Shown here piece by piece: positions 1 to 56,149 of a DNA stretch of 64,000 nt. Within the stretch, counting starts at the first letter, position 1. Each line of letters opens with the position of its first letter. The DNA comes from Chromobotia macracanthus (taxonomy: Eukaryota; Chordata; Actinopteri; Cypriniformes; Botiidae): the NCBI GenBank assembly GCA_036877525.1, contig JAZGTH010000088.1:2085001-2149000 (forward strand), given 5' to 3'. The notes beneath the pieces are model-generated. The model searched no databases. It was not told the origin of the DNA and was given only the letters and a program-made list of their open reading frames with translations. A program made the translations under genes and the position numbers.

Positions 1-1256
1 ACAATGAAAGTGCATGACAAGAGACAAAATATGAAGGAAAACTATCGCAAAACCTTTTTCTTTAACCCAAACGTTTCAAAGAGAAGACCGGTGTGTTGTA
101 TTTGTACAGTCACACTGATTAAATGCTTCAGTCTTACTGAAACACTGCACAAGCTCTGGCTTGATGTATGAAAGATACTGAGGCTGTTCTCTCAGAGATC
201 TGGGCTGTTTTATTCCTCTTGACATACAAACCAGAAACTGTTGGCTTAGATGGACTAAAACTGATGCTGCAAAATGGTAAATGCCTTAAAGCTGCAGCTT
301 TTGTGGGTTAAAAATGAGCACAAATTTATTATTGAGCAAGTACATGACAGATCAGTGTTGCTTTACCCGTTTCACAACCATCATTTTATAATGATTTACA
401 ATTTGAGCTGTTATGTCTGATTTCACAGAAAATGTCAGTTCAGCTTCATTTGACTTCAACAAATGTAATGAAAAACATAAAGTAACCTGCAATTTCATGT
501 TCAAACAGAGATGGTGACAGAGAGGCTTTAAAGTGACTCAAGTAAAGCGACTGGGCTTTTAACATTAGTACAGTTCAGCAGATGAATACGATGGTTTATA
601 ATGTTGCTTGTTTCTGTGAACATTTCAGTCTTTTGTGATTACATTTTGATTATTGTTGTGATTTTTATTTGGGAGGTAAATGGATGTAAGCAGTTTTAAT
701 AGTCTGCAGAGGCTATAAAAACATAGCATTGTTTGTATAGCCTGCAGAGACAGTCATGGCATTGTTTCAAGGGGAACAGTGATCAAAAACCCATTTGGAC
801 CGCAGTGTAAATCACATGCGGTGGTCTCACAGGTACTTCTGGAACGCCTCTTCTCAGTGTGTCATCAGCTGCACCACAAAGCACTGAATTACAGACGACA
901 GAGACACAGCGTCTCTGGTGTGAGATCCATGCCTTCCAGACATGTTGCTATTGTTTGCCATGTGTTCAAAATATGCCACGCTGACCCACGTACAAAGATA
1001 TCAGACTGTCCATGTGTTAACAGTCTCATGAGTCTGAGCAGTGGCCCTGTACCTGTAATTCTCAAACAAAACAAAAATAGATGTTAAATAAGGCTAAGAA
1101 ACCAGATTTGTGCTGCCAGAGTTTTAGACTCTGATGACCTGGTGAACGTCAGAAAGCTGTTGAATTAACCTGATTTTGTTGCAGAGAGACAACGACACAT
1201 AAAACTAGATTTTTACCTTTTCTGAATAAAATTTCAGTGTTGCTTGCCTGTGCAAA

Positions 1257-1360
1257 ACTCACTGGATCTATGCTAGGGTGTTGTGTGTGGTTGCCAGGGA
1301 GTTGCTATGGTTTGCTGGTGGTTGTTAGGGTGTTGCTAAGTTGTTCTTGGAAGTTTCTTA
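1257..1360. repeat. GTTGCTAGG/GTTGCCAGG dispersed repeat
   Basis: It is an imperfect tandem of GTTGCTAGGGTGTTGCTAAG-like words. The same words recur at 15568-15830 and 20672-20770, so it is a dispersed, internally repetitive family. I associate it with cyprinid genomes. Confidence 0.65.
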
Positions 1361-2780
1361 CTGCCTTAAGTCAGAGGAGCCCAGTCCAATATGTTATTCT
1401 GTTTTTAGATGTGAGATTTTGAACACTAACAATATGCCTTCTCAACATGTTATGTGTTTGAGTGTATCATTCATTCTACAAATGGTGTGGAATAAGTTAG
1501 TCAGAATGAGGTTTATCTTGTCAAGCAACACTAAAAAGTGATTACTAACAACTGATATATCTAATCAAAATATAAAACGACTCTTAAACAGACTGACCCA
1601 AATAAATACTTCATGTGGACAAAATGTTTAGTTTTCACCTGCGTTTGTGCAAACAGATGAAAGCACACACAAATATACACACACGTCTAGTCACACTCAT
1701 CTCCTTTCATTTGCAACACTAGAACGGTTGTATATTCTGTTTCATCCTATTTTTCTGTAGTTCGTCAATAGCTGAAGTGTTAATTTATGCAGAAACGAAC
1801 AGTCTCAACTACATTTGCATTTGGGGTCAGGAAATCATGACTCAGTCCATGTAAAGCTGCTGGGTGCCGAGAATTCCCTGGATTGCTTGAACTGAGGAGG
1901 AATTAAAAATATAGCTTGCATACATAATTGAAATGTTCCCTCCTATCAGTTTCATTTTGAGCTTTTAGCAGAATGTATGTGTGTGTGACACACTGATGTT
2001 TGTAAAGTGGGGCACTGCAAAAGGTTTGGTGGAAGAAAAGTACCATACATGAAAAATAATAAATCAGCTCTTATTGGCGCAATCATTAAGACTGTAAAAT
2101 CTGATTGGATGAGACATGTATACACACTGCTGATATACACACACCTGTGAAAACACAACAGTCTGCTCTATATTTATGAGCTAATCTTTCATTTATAGAA
2201 TAATGTGTGATTGTTATGTTGCTTGGCAACCGTACACAGCCTAAACAAAAGAACTGTTTACTGTCATTAATACTTTTAATAAATGTTATTACTTATTGAA
2301 CATTGATGTATTTTATTGATGTTCATACAGCAGTTAGATCCGGTCTGCTAATTTGATTGGACAAGCTGTTTGTCACTACTTGTGTTGACTGCTAAAATTA
2401 CGATTTATATTTTACAACACTGGGTTAAACCCATAATAAAATCACTAATGCACAGCCTCACTACCGTACATTTGTGCAACAATGAATGTTCTTTAATTGA
2501 GTAATTTTTAAAAATGAAATTCATTCTGAAAGTTATTATTATTATAGAAAGAGACAGAAAACAACAGTCTCATTTCTCACCTTCCTTTTGTTCCAAACCA
2601 GTTTTCTATTATTTTTTATACAAGAGCAGTGTAAAGTGACCGGGTCTGGAAGAGATCCGGGTGAAGAAAAACGTCTTTTGTGTTTAGCTGAAAAACAACA
2701 ACATACAGGTTCGAAACAACATGAGGTTGAGTGATAATGACAAATGTTCATTTCCCTTTAACTGTTTCTTCACTGAAACA

Positions 2781-2960
2781 GAGAGAACCTAAAGAGAGAA
2801 CGTAGAGAGAATAAGAGAGAGAATGACAGAGAAAATGAGAGTGATTGAGAGAGAGAGAGAAAGATTGGTTTGGTAAGGTTGAATGGATCAGTGACGGCAC
2901 ATTTTAATTACTGTATAAATGAGGGGAGAGAAAGAAACAGAGGGAGAGAAAGATGGAGAT
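2781..2960. repeat. GA-rich imperfect microsatellite
   Basis: There are runs of GAGAGA broken by AACGTA, ATAAGA and similar words, then a second patch from about 2921. No coding potential. Confidence 0.6.
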
Positions 2961-5812
2961 ATATCATGAATGCAACTAACCAGCACAGTGACAACTCAGC
3001 ACAAGTTTATTTACATTATTAAAAGGTTAGTTCACCTAAAACTAAAACATTCATAATTATTTTCTCATCATCATCATATCATAATCATATATTATAATCA
3101 TACCATGGTTTTATTTTTTGAGCAACAGTTTAAAAATTCATGTTAATCAGTGACTTATCGCACTTGCACTAATGTACATTCAAATAGGTGTATTATGATT
3201 ATAATAACACCATATATAAATATACCCAAAAGAGATTTTTTGTCATTCATGGAGCTTTATAGTATCCATCCTTATTCACTTTCATTTGATCTCTTTCATT
3301 TTATTTATGTTCTGACTAACATCTTTTGTTTTCCATGAAAAGAATATCATACTGACTGAGTGACATCCGGTTTCCTTTTTTCATTCCCTTCATTTTTGAG
3401 GGAACTGGCCCTTTAAGAACATAAACATCTTATTTTTATTCTTTGCTCATGTCAACAAACATCTCGGTTCTGAATTATCCTCACATGCTGTCTGTGGCAC
3501 CTTTCTCCTCCTGTCTTAGTACATCAAAGGATAGATCTGTCTAAAAATTGCAGAGCACGCAGAATCCCGCCTCGTGGATTTATCCACCAGCCCCTCTTGA
3601 AACCCCCACCGCCCCTAAAGCACACAATAGAGCGACCCACAGAGTGGGTCACATTCACACTGAATGAAGGTAGAACGATTGTTATCTCTCCTTTTGTGCT
3701 CCTGTAATATACTGAGTAATAATGACAAAATGAACGAAGAATTCATGAGGCAAGTATGTGTGTGTGTTGGGGGGTTGGTTATGTCTGTCTTTGTGTTTGT
3801 GTTAGGACTGGCCAATATAAAATATATAATAAAGTATTTCTTCATTACAAAATTAAGCAACACTGTGACATCAAAATGCAGTTTATTTTCGTGTCTGTCT
3901 GAACAGAAACAAGAAAATCTGGCTACTGTATCACATGTCCAGTACTGTAGATGGTGCAGCGTTTGTAGCTTGTTCGTACAGCAGTTGTTTAGTTGTTTAG
4001 AATTTAAACTTGTCATCTAAGAAAATAACCTGCAATTTTATGTTTTAAACAGAGATGGCAGAAGTTATGGATTTCAGTTTTAAAATGTCGGAAATAATCT
4101 AAGATTGCATTTTCAGCTGAATCACCCAGCCCTAATGTACGTGTTTGCTGTAGGTTTGCATGGGGTTAGCAGGATTTGGTTGTTGGCTTAAATGTCACCT
4201 CATTGTAAGCGAAGTTCCTTTTTAAAGACATACTGTAACAGTAGTGGAAATGTCAACAGTTAAAAGAAACCCAGCTGCCTGCTTCTTTAGTTTTTTCTGG
4301 CTCGTGTGTCTAGCACATCATCGTGTATGGGAGCTGTAGCTTGGGGCGATACTCAGCTTCTTGTTTTAAACGTTCCAACACATCGCTGTGTATCACTGAG
4401 GATCTTAGACGCGGTTCCTGCAGTTGCCCTGGAGCTCATATTGTAAGGCAATTTTAAAAGTTCTCAGAAAATGCCTTTGCTGAAATAAATGTTGAGAGTT
4501 CCAGGGTTGAACATCTGTGGTCTTATAAGTCTCAAAGTCTTTTTGTAATGAAACATGATTTCTTTACTTTGATTAAATTCTCCATGGCTGCATCACTGTC
4601 CTTGCATTGCTTTAATATCAATGTTGTTCATTTAATCACACTTAAATAAGGGCTTGGTGGTGTGTATATATATATATATATATATTTCAATGGGAGCAAT
4701 TTTATTTTTCATGTTCATGTTTTTTCATTTCACTACTAATCATTTGTTATAAATTGCTTCCGTCAAATTAGATCAAATACTTTTTTACTACATTTGTTAT
4801 GTATGTAATTTCAGTGTTAATAATTAATCACATAAACACTGAAATTCAGCTGTTGTTGTAATATTTAGAGTAGCACTGATACATAATGACTCAAATCATG
4901 CTGTAAGAGTTTGATCATACTGCCCACCCCATCATAGACTCACAGAGTGAAGCAGCTGAAACAGATCAGGAAACAGCTGTGTCGTGTTACCAACAGACAT
5001 AGATGCTGAAACTGTTCACACACCAACATCAGATGTGGGTTAAGGGTGAAGTTTTGAGTGTGATCAGACAGGAGGAGAGTTCCTAACACAGGCCGACAGC
5101 CATGTTTATTTGCATATGTACAGGAGCCAATATCAGACCTAGAACTGTCAAACCCTCCTCTTCCTCTGAAAGTTACTCCCGCATTCCTCCTCTTATGTGT
5201 GAACTTATCTTCAGCCCTGTTTTATAATGTCAATGCCAGTATTCATGTGTACCAACTTTTTCTGAAGGTTCATCAAGTGTGGGTCAGTCCTGTTATGCAG
5301 TACCTCTTCAACTCTGTAATTGTGAAAATGCATGTGCATGGATTCAGATTTAAGGAAGTATTTGTATATAAGGGCCTACTGGAAAACTCAGGCACATAAA
5401 CTTTGTCAATGATAAACTTAACTCTATGGCAAGACAAACAGAATGCCTAACAGTATGGAAGAGCTAATTAGATATTGTTCAGCAAGGGGTTAACAGTTAG
5501 CTTAACAATATCTAACTTGGTTAACAGTTAGGGTGCCAGCCTAAAGTTAATATAGACTTCTTGAAAGATGATGTCATAATGAATAGGTTATAGTAAAGGG
5601 ATGTTACAAAAGATTAACAGAATGGAAAGTGATTAAAATGTGTTTTTTTAACCTTTTGCGAAAGAAAAGTAATAATCACCTGCAATGTTGAAAATGCATA
5701 TGAAATGCTCTGCTTGGCCAAATTAGCATCAAGTATGTTGCTAATAATAAAGTTATTAAACTCACAACATCACCCACATTTCTGTCTGTCTCTCTCTCCC
5801 GGTTTGCTTCAG

Positions 5813-47643
<41,831 letters not shown>

Positions 47644-49345
47644 GGAGAACAATTGATGAGATATGAAGTGTCCTACAATTACCTCAAAGGAACCAAAATT
47701 GACTCTTTGTAGAGAGACCAGCCTCATCTATATTCTTGAAATGCCCAATTGGAATTGTGGTTCCACAAAGACTGAAATGCTTTCCATGGCTCAGCCTCAA
47801 AATAAATGCCAATGCATATCAATGTTTTCCTATTCCAAAATAAGATGGAAAGAATGTCAGCTTAGATTTCTAAGGAGTCTAAAGAAATACACTTTTAAGA
47901 AGTTGGACTTTTAAGAAGAACCTTAGAACTTACCCCAAATTAAATGTTGTGGCCTAGGATGTGGTGTGTTTTTTAAGGGATCTGATGGGTTAGTTTAATG
48001 TTGCTTTATCATTTTTCCCTTACAGAGAAGTTTGGAAGCCCAGGGCGATTATACTTTGTTGTTGTGTGTTTGCATCCTATTGCTTTTGACCAACCATTTT
48101 GAGTTTCTCTTGTCAGTCTCAAGAGAGGTTAAACTAGGAAAATATAAGACAGATTAAAGGGAACCTAGTAGTGGGTTCTTGGATTTAGTTTAAAACACGG
48201 TGTGTTTGGTGGATTGTGTTCGGAAAATAGCCGCAGCGCTCATTTGAAACGAAAAGGGTTTGTCAGTTCAAACTGTGAATTGTCTGGAGACAAAGGCTAC
48301 CAGATCGAAGATTTAATGTTATATTAAGTGTGAGCATGTTAATGTTTTACTTTAAACTTAGTAAACTACAGTTACTGTACATGACCCGGAAAAGCTCAGG
48401 ACCATCACCTGTACCTTCTTAAAGTTCATTTTAAGAAAACAGCCTTCTACATATCAACTACACAAAATGTTCTGTGCCAATACAATAAATTCATGTCCTG
48501 CCTGCTGGATCAAACAGATAGTTACACATCAATGATTGTCTGGCAGACAGGCTTAAGTTTAGATTTGGACAGATTTGTAGTGCTAAAGGCCTGAATACAG
48601 AAATATTTCATGTTTTCTTGAAATCCTTTCAGAAATGCTCAGAAAGCTGAGTTACAAATCTCATCAGATGTTCCAGTCATTTATCTTGAAGGTTTGATCT
48701 AAACCGTTTAAGACTTAACAAAGAATGCTAAAATTTTCAGTCACAGCTTTGAATTGTGGAGTTACATTTACGTCATCAAGCAGTTCAAGCCTTTGTTTCA
48801 TTCCCAATGAAATTTAGTTTAATCAAGATTGATGTTTGAGGCTTTAAGTTAACAAGAGAGAGGTTTGGTGGTAAATCAGAATAAGGTTTTACCTTTAGCT
48901 ACCCTGAGGTTCACAAAACTTGGAAAAAGAGCGAGAAGTCAGATGTCATGCATCTTTACCTTCCTGCTCAGTTTGGATTCCTCACATGCTGACATGGATG
49001 TTAATGAACCCAAAACACACTCCTCAGAATAAAACACATTATGTGAGATCATTTGAAATGATGTTGAGGCACTGATGAGTGAGATGTGATGGTTCCACTC
49101 TAGAATCTTCTCGATTCATTTACATACATACTCTCGTGAAGACTCTTGCTACTTGACCCCTGGACTTTTGGAAGTGCCTTGGAGCTGCTCTGCTGTATGG
49201 ACCTGAAAAGAGAATGCTTTTGGAGCTTTTGCCTGTCCTAACCACTCAAAATACTTGAGTATCACAACACTGGGTACGCTTCCAGTCACTCTTTGGACAC
49301 TTTGTACAGAAAGTGTGCTTTTTAATAAAGTATTGATAACATGTC
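47644..49345 (+). other. nrp2: nrp2 a-type 3' UTR (estimated extent)
   Basis: This follows the TGA at 47641-47643 with no further coding text. AATAAA lies at 47801-47806, 48484-48489 and 49324-49329. The last is followed by a T/G-rich stretch (from 49343) and is the likeliest main poly(A) site. The region is free of the MITE copies that crowd the introns, as expected of a transcribed UTR. Confidence 0.55.
49324..49329 (+). promoter_or_regulatory. poly(A) signal AATAAA, distal, nrp2
   Basis: AATAAAG is followed within about 20 bases by a GT-rich element. It is the last canonical signal before the repeat-rich intergenic region. It is a prediction from sequence alone. Confidence 0.5.
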
Positions 49346-51176
49346 AAGTTTTGGGTTGATGTAGTGTGGAACATGCTTCAAAGATGAACATTCCAAGGTG
49401 ATTGTTTGATGTTTTACTGCAGGCCTTAAGTTTCGGAGTTACAGGGATTGTTCAATGGGGAATTCTTTGAGATGTTGAGCAACGTACTCATGAATTTTGT
49501 TTTCCAAAAAGTCGGTTTTCCACTAAACTGTTTTCCCCCGGAACATAAAGTACATCCAATGACAACAAAAGAGTTTTGGCAGCTATCAATAGAAAGTTTA
49601 ACTCTATTAAACTTCAACATATTTGGCCCACAACACACACAGACTGTTTCTCTCTCAGCCATGTCCACTGCAGTCTCTCTCTCATCTCTACATGGGCTCC
49701 CATTAACACAAACCTTCAGTCGCCTTCATTTAGGGGCTCATGGTTTTAAAGCTTTGAAGTGTCGTACTGTTCCCTGAAGTGTCGTACTATCCCTCCACTT
49801 CACCAAACCATTCAGCCACCAGTTAACTACTTCTCTACCTCAGCTTACTATCTTCTCTCCACAATTAGAGGCCGCTTTTAATGCTGGTGTGGTTTCATGA
49901 AAAAATGTAATGTACAGAAACATTTAGCACAGTCAGTGGAACAAGATTTGCACAAGATCATAAAATCGACAATATTTAAAGTAACAGTAAAAATTAGTTT
50001 TTTCTAGGTTAGGTTAGGTTAGGTTAAGTTAGGTCAAGTTTATTTAGGCTTTCTCATCCACAATATTGAGGCCAGCTATAAGCGTTTTCCCAAAAGCTGA
50101 CAAAACACACTTTGAGCAGATATACATGTTCTCTTATATATTTATATAAGATATATGCATTCTCTTCCAGGAAACCTGATAACAAATATTGAGACTCTTC
50201 ACTTAGGTGCTCATACATATTGTTATCCATTAAATATCTCTCCGGTCTAATTAAATTAAATGTATTCCAATCTCTCATTAGCAAGAGCAAGTATCAGGGT
50301 TCATGACTAACTAAAAGATACTGGTTATTAAAATAAGGGAGAGACCACCTCAACTTCCTGTTTCAACAGGAAATTCATTAATGCAGGAAGGTAAATTCAC
50401 TGTTTTATGAGGTGTTCAAGAAATTAAAAAATAAAAATTGATAAAGAATTGGTAAATATAATCAAAAATTGACTGTAAATGTCATCATCAAAAGACCTAA
50501 AACCCATTATGTGAATGATTGTGTATATAGTTCCATTCTGATATAGACCAATGATTTTCTGCACTAGAATGAAGGTCATTGGTAAATATTTATCATGTAA
50601 ATATTAAGTTCTGTCAGTTAATATTCATGCTTTGGTCAGCAGCTTGAGCTCAGCTGTGGAAACCAGGAAATGACTCTGAGGAGCCCGGCCGTTGGACTCT
50701 GGAATTATATGGACTTTTCCACTGGAATTATTCTATACTTTGGTAAATGTTGAAAAATTGTTTTCTTCCTCTCAGACTGGAATCTAATTCTCCGCTGGGG
50801 CCTCCATGGTGAAGATTTTCCATGGAGAGCTTTTTCTCTTTTTCAGTAAACCAGACTTTCCATCAGAGCTTTTGAAGGGGGCACGTTCGAGGCCAGACTA
50901 AGAAACACAGCTGGTTCATCTCCAGAGCAACAGAGAACAAGTTGACAAATGGTCTTAATCTAGAAGCACACCACTGTATTCCCACATGGTTATAAGTCAA
51001 GTGTCAGTTGTGATGTAAAGTACATCTCCATACAGAAGGGCTTTCATGTTGCAGGTTGTGTTTGTAGCAGATGCTGTTTCATAGCAAGGGCACTTATAGG
51101 ACAGCTTCAGTTGGGTTTAAACACTGGTCTACTTGACCAGTTCAGTACCTAAAACATTTAAGATCAAGACTTGTTC

Positions 51177-51368
51177 CCCCAGCTAACAATTTTAGGTTGT
51201 AAGAACATTTCTCTAATGTTTCAGTTGTCACAAAAATGTTAAAAATGTTATTTTGAATGTTCAAAACGTCCAGTTTTTAGATGTTGTATTAACATTATTG
51301 ATTGGTTATAAGAACATTATTCAAACATTGTTTATTTTCTGTAATGTTCCCAGCTCCCTGTTAGCTGG
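51177..51368 (+). mobile_element. CAGCTAAC MITE, internally deleted
   Basis: CCCAGCTAACAATTTTAGGT to CTGTTAGCTGG, about 190 bp, with both ends kept. Confidence 0.7.
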
Positions 51369-52073
51369 ATGGTTATTTCAGAGTCAAAATAGGATGGAAA
51401 AATCACAATCAACAGTGGACAACAATACAGACATTTCCTAAACACAAATCAACATCCTTATTCAGTAATATCCTTATTGTATTTTATACCAGATTTCCAC
51501 ATCCATCCTATTTCCTATCTCAGGCACCTCTCGGGTCTGCCTGCAGCTCACTCAGCAGACTGTGGGAACTCTCCCAGCGAGGCAGGCCACCTCTCTCCTC
51601 AGCCAGCAGTTGAAGCTCTTATCTGGGTCAGCAGAGGAGGTGGCGGGGGTCTGGTGATGGTCTGACTTCCTGACTCCTGCATCTTCATTAATAGCTGAGC
51701 AGGAAATCAGCTCTGGATGAAAATAAGCACAGGACCAGAATTAGACAATTACATCAGTGGAAAACAAGGAACTAAAGGAGGTCAAAACTGTTTTAATAAA
51801 CAGTTCATTGTGGAAAAGATGTTTAAATTCTGAAATAATGGAAATTCTCTAATGGGAAAATAAAATTACTTACTATAGAGATCTTATTATAGGGTTTTGA
51901 ACATGTACTATGGTAAAACCATGTTTTTATGGCAAGGAAATTTCAGTTGTACATTAGCATTAGGAGAAAGATCTAAGTACTATAATATCTCATACACTTA
52001 CTAATAAAATGTGTAACAGCAAGAACATACAATGTCTCTGTCAATGTCTCCATATCATCAGTAACAAGACTTT

Positions 52074-52130
52074 TACATTTACATTTACATTTATTCATTT
52101 AGCAGACGCTTTTATACAAAGCGACTTTTA
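52074..52130 (-). mobile_element. SINE 3' tail fragment
   Basis: The plus strand reads TTTACATTTACATTTATTCA, TTTAGCAGACGCTTTTATAC and AAAGCGAC, the reverse complement of the usual teleost SINE tail. No tRNA-like head was found next to it. Confidence 0.6.
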
Positions 52131-53996
52131 AATGAAGTGCACACTGCATCAGTTTGTCAAGGTCATCAATTGATCAAGTTCATCATACAAACATTACAAT
52201 ATCAGTGTGACATACTGATCTGGATTGAGTTAATAAATTCTCTACTAAAGCAACAGATCGTAACGCATGAAAAAGAGTGAAAATGAAGTTTATGTGTGTG
52301 ATGTGTTATTGCTCTGAATGATGTGTGAAATAAATCACACCCATGATACTACAGAGACCCAGAAGTTAAAGTTCTGCCTGGTTCTTTAATGCAGTTTCAC
52401 AATTAAACTTTCACCAGTTCACAATGAATCTCACACTGACATACAAACCCGTAAGATGGATGTTATGCTTTTCTTTTGAAATAGCGTAATTAAAAAGTGT
52501 TTGCGCATTTACAAACACAATCATGATTTTGCTTAAAAATAAACCCACCCTGTAAACATCCTAAACTGAAAATGTGAACACACAAATGTTTGACTCCAAT
52601 TTTGTTCTTCATGTAACTATATTGCCTCTTTATCGCCATCTCTGTTTGAAACATATAATTGCAGGAAAAATATGGATTGCAGCTTTATTAAGAACTTCTT
52701 TTGTCACTTTAATATTGAATGTCTGTAACACCTGTTGAGTTAAAGTCTTTCTCATCCATCTCATTAGGTGGCTGTATGCATCATACATTGATAAAAACAG
52801 CACAAATGAAGAAAAAATCTATCCATTGAAGAAAACCAACAGTGAGTACAGGACAATTTTGGTCATTTTTGCATAAAGTTTTCCTTCAATGTTACAAGCT
52901 GAAAAGAACAATTACATACAATTTCCAATACAGATAACATAATAAAATCTTACCCCTGAATATTATATCTGTTATAAGGTGATATGTTTGAGGTGTTAAG
53001 ATCATCATCGACTGAACCATTATATAGCACTTAATTCTTACAAAGCAGGTAAAGGTTAGTACCATGGCATTTATATGGTCAAAAACATGGTAGTAACATA
53101 GTAGTTTTACATGAAATCTCAAAACACAACATAAAAACTCCAACACTTTAATTCAATAGAAGATTATGTTTATATAAAGACTCGAATTAAATTACTAATA
53201 CAAAGTGAAACCCAATGACATGTATTCAAGATCATGTTTGTGAAGTCAGTGAAGCTGTTTATGAAAATCTGTTGTCTTGCTGATTAAATCAAAATACAGG
53301 TGGTGAAAATACTGCCGGCTCTACAGATAGTGTACTGAAGTGTAAGGGGATGGAAATCTGAGGATAAGGTAAGAAGGATTTTCGAAGTCCGTATTCTGCC
53401 TAAACAGTGAGTCGAGACTGCCAGATAAAGGTTTCTGTTAATTAACCAAAAATCTTTCTTTCCCTGCAAAACAAGAGGCAGATAACGGCAAAAGGCTGGA
53501 AAGAGAACAGGATTGAAAAGCAGGGAAATATTCAGAAAAATCCTTCACAGAAAAACCCCATAATAAAAAACCCACAGTGTAAGAAAATGTTCTCATATTC
53601 AACATCTGACACAATACAGTAAGATTAAAAATCCAGTTCCTGTGAAAATCTTTCCCATGACCAAACAAAGCCTTCCAATCAGAACCAGAAATGAACACAC
53701 GGTCATCAGCAATAAACACTACACTCCATGACACAAATATTCAGAAAATCTTCTCTTTATTTTAGAGGGTGTCGTCATGCGTCATGTTGGATTCCACTGG
53801 GACTCAAACAAGTATCAAAAATCAGATGAATAAAACGTCCTCTTGCTCTCCATCGCCTACACAGTTGCCAAATTCAATCAAACATTTCTTAAACCTTTAA
53901 CTGAAAGTTTCTATCAAGAACAAAAATATTTCTTCTGTGGAACTGAGACGAAGAACCTTTAGTAGCATCTTTATTCTTTATTCATCTTTATAAAAG

Positions 53997-54209
53997 TTCT
54001 CTCAGAATTATCTAAAAGGTTCTTGCAATAATAGTAGTAGAACGTTTTTAACGTTATATATCATATGTGAAACATTTTATAAATGTTACAGAATTAAAAA
54101 GCAATAATTCAGAACATTACTAGAATTCTTAAAATAACATTTTGAACTCTTTTGTTACTTAATGGAAACATTGGGGAAATGTTCTCACGACCTAAAATTG
54201 TTAGCTGGG
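53997..54209 (-). mobile_element. CAGCTAAC MITE copy, inverted
   Basis: TTCTCTCAGAATTATC to AAAATTGTTAGCTGGG, then TA. Confidence 0.65.
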
Positions 54210-54907
54210 TAACACGGATCTTGAAGAATGAAACTGAATAAGCTGCTAGCGGATCATGAGGCCCCATCAGACGACAGAGTATCTTCTGGAGAACATAAGA
54301 GAGAGCTGAATGTTTCAGGGTGGCAGAAACACGCTTCAGATCTGGATCGAGCAGTTTTGGTGGCATGGAAAACAGAGGTTGTCATGGAAACAGAGGTGGG
54401 TGGCAGAGCTGTCGCAGGCCCATTAGTGGATGTGATGAGCGAGTGGCACGTGGGCAGGTTGTGAAGTGTTGTAAATAATAAGGCATCATATGCTGTAGAA
54501 TTTGTTGTAATGACATTGCACGAAGGTTTTATGCTAATCGAAGTCTAACATCAGATCTCATTTGGTCTGACAGATGACTTCGAGACAGGAAATAACAGGT
54601 TTATGTAGGAGGTGAGAAAAATGGGGAAGTGATAGAACAGCACAAAGCACGATGAGATCTCCATAAACGCGAATGAGTTTGAATTCAAATCAAACAGAGA
54701 GGTTTGCAGAAGTCTCCTGCTTCTCTGATTGTTCTCCTGATCAAGGACAAAAGCAAGGTCTCGCTCCTTTCTCCATTTCTTTCTCAGGAACAGGAGATCT
54801 CAGCAATGTCTCAATCACGTCATGTTATTGTGAACCCAGACATTATTTACCAGTCTCACCAGATGGTCTAAACCCATGCTCCAGACTATTTTTATGGCTC
54901 TATACTT

Positions 54908-55141
54908 GTCCAGCTATCAATTTTAGGTTGCAGTAACGTTTCTATAATGTTTCCATTAAGTAATAACAACGTTAAAAGTTGTTTTGTTCTAGGTATGTTC
55001 AAAATGTCCAGTTACTTAGACGTTGTATTAATGTTACTGCTTGGTTATAAGATCAAACATTTTTTTTAATTCTGTAAGGTTTTAAACCTTGCACTAACAC
55101 TCTGTGAATAACATCTGTGATAAATATGACACATAATGTTG
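54908..55141 (+). mobile_element. CAGCTAAC MITE, 5' part
   Basis: CCAGCTATCAATTTTAGGTT, then the usual blocks up to GACACATAATGTTG. Confidence 0.6.
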
Positions 55142-55436
55142 TGAACTTCAGACATGTCTTTTATTCGCTTCTTGCTCGATCGCAAAAGTGTGAAATCTTT
55201 GGGCCAGCTGTGCGGGTGTCACTAAACTCTGGCGACTGAAGCGTGCTGGACTGGAGAGTGCAGCGGCGAGCATCTCACTGTCATGTCCCCACACAGCTTC
55301 CGCATGATGGATGGATGGTTCAGTTGGCACTAAAACACACATGCGCATTATTCATCAACACAAGTGAGGAAGCACTCCTCCAAACACACTTGAATTGTCT
55401 TTCTCAGGTGGGCCACCATGGAGGAGACTGGAGATG

Positions 55437-55640
55437 AAGAAGAGCTGGAGATGAAGAAGAGCTGGAGATGAAGAGCTGGAGATGAAGAAGACCTGGAGAT
55501 GAAGAAGACCTAGAGATGTAGAAGAGCTGGAGATGTAGAAGAGCTGGAGATGAAGAAGAGCTGGAGATGAAGAAGACCTGGAGATGAAGACCTGGAGATG
55601 AAGAAGACCTGGAGATGAAGAGCTGGAGATGAGGGACCGT
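55437..55640. repeat. GGAGATGAAGA minisatellite
   Basis: Units of 12 to 18 bp (GAGCTGGAGATGAAGAA, GACCTGGAGATGAAGAA) are repeated about a dozen times. The Ser/Leu-rich open frame on the minus strand is a by-product. Confidence 0.8.
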
Positions 55641-55675
55641 GTACTCATGATCCGGACCCTGTTATCAAGTGTTAT

Positions 55676-55831
55676 CCCAGCTACCCATTTTATGTTATTC
55701 AAACATTTTCATTAAATTCTGCAACGTTTATCAAACATATGATATATAACATTAGAAAGCATTTTACTAATGTTACCTGCAGGAAATCTCCTGATCTCTT
55801 GAACGTTCTGAGAACGTTCTCTGTTAGCTGG
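55676..55831 (+). mobile_element. CAGCTAAC MITE, internally deleted
   Basis: CCCAGCTACCCATTTTATGT to TCTGTTAGCTGG. Confidence 0.6.
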
Positions 55832-56048
55832 CACGCTGGTGCAGTTACAGCTGATGTTTGTCTTGTTTATCTCATCTGAGGTGTTGACAGCTTTAAACAA
55901 AGTGATAACTGTGTGTGTACTGCCCTCAGCTGGTCAAGAGAGGCACTGCAGCCAATACAATGAAATCATAGAAACCATGAAACAATAAAACATGAACAAA
56001 AACGAGACAGATCAAAATATTTAGTGTCCAAGAAAATAATGCACTTGA

Positions 56049-56054
56049 TTTATT
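56049..56054 (-). promoter_or_regulatory. relict poly(A) signal of the cpo copy
   Basis: AATAAA on the minus strand lies about 375 bases beyond the pseudogene stop. The paralogous place downstream of intact cpo (about 59405-59420) reads ATTAAA instead, so the intact gene probably uses a variant signal. Confidence 0.35.
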
Positions 56055-56149
56055 TAGATTCATGGTTCATGATGCCTCTTCTTCTTTAAGCATCCATCCA
56101 TTCTTCAAAACCACTTCTCCTCTGCAGGGTCACAGTCATGGGGGCTGTA

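Larger units (their letters stand above)
1..5812. other. nrp2 intron 1 or 5' flank; no gene seen
   Basis: No exon with a signal peptide and a suitable donor could be recognised. The stretch is AT-rich unique sequence with GA-rich runs (2781-2960), a short (TA)n tract (about 4663-4686) and a GTTGCTAGG-type repeat (1257-1360). Intron 1 of neuropilins is usually long, so exon 1 is probably outside the window. Confidence 0.6.
49346..55914. other. intergenic region between nrp2 and the cpo copy
   Basis: No gene was recognised. It holds MITE copies (51177-51368, 53997-54209, 54908-55141, 55676-55831), a TTAGG-like short array (about 50005-50036), an inverted SINE tail (52074-52130) and a GGAGATGAAGA minisatellite (55437-55640). 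Confidence 0.7.

Noticed and set aside
3615..4020. Overlapping 118- and 133-codon frames on opposite strands
   Set aside because: Low-complexity, AT-rich text with no recognisable domain, and no splice-site or phase link to nrp2.
55355..55702. Ser/Leu-rich 115-codon minus-strand frame
   Set aside because: It reads through the GGAGATGAAGA minisatellite. No splice or start context.
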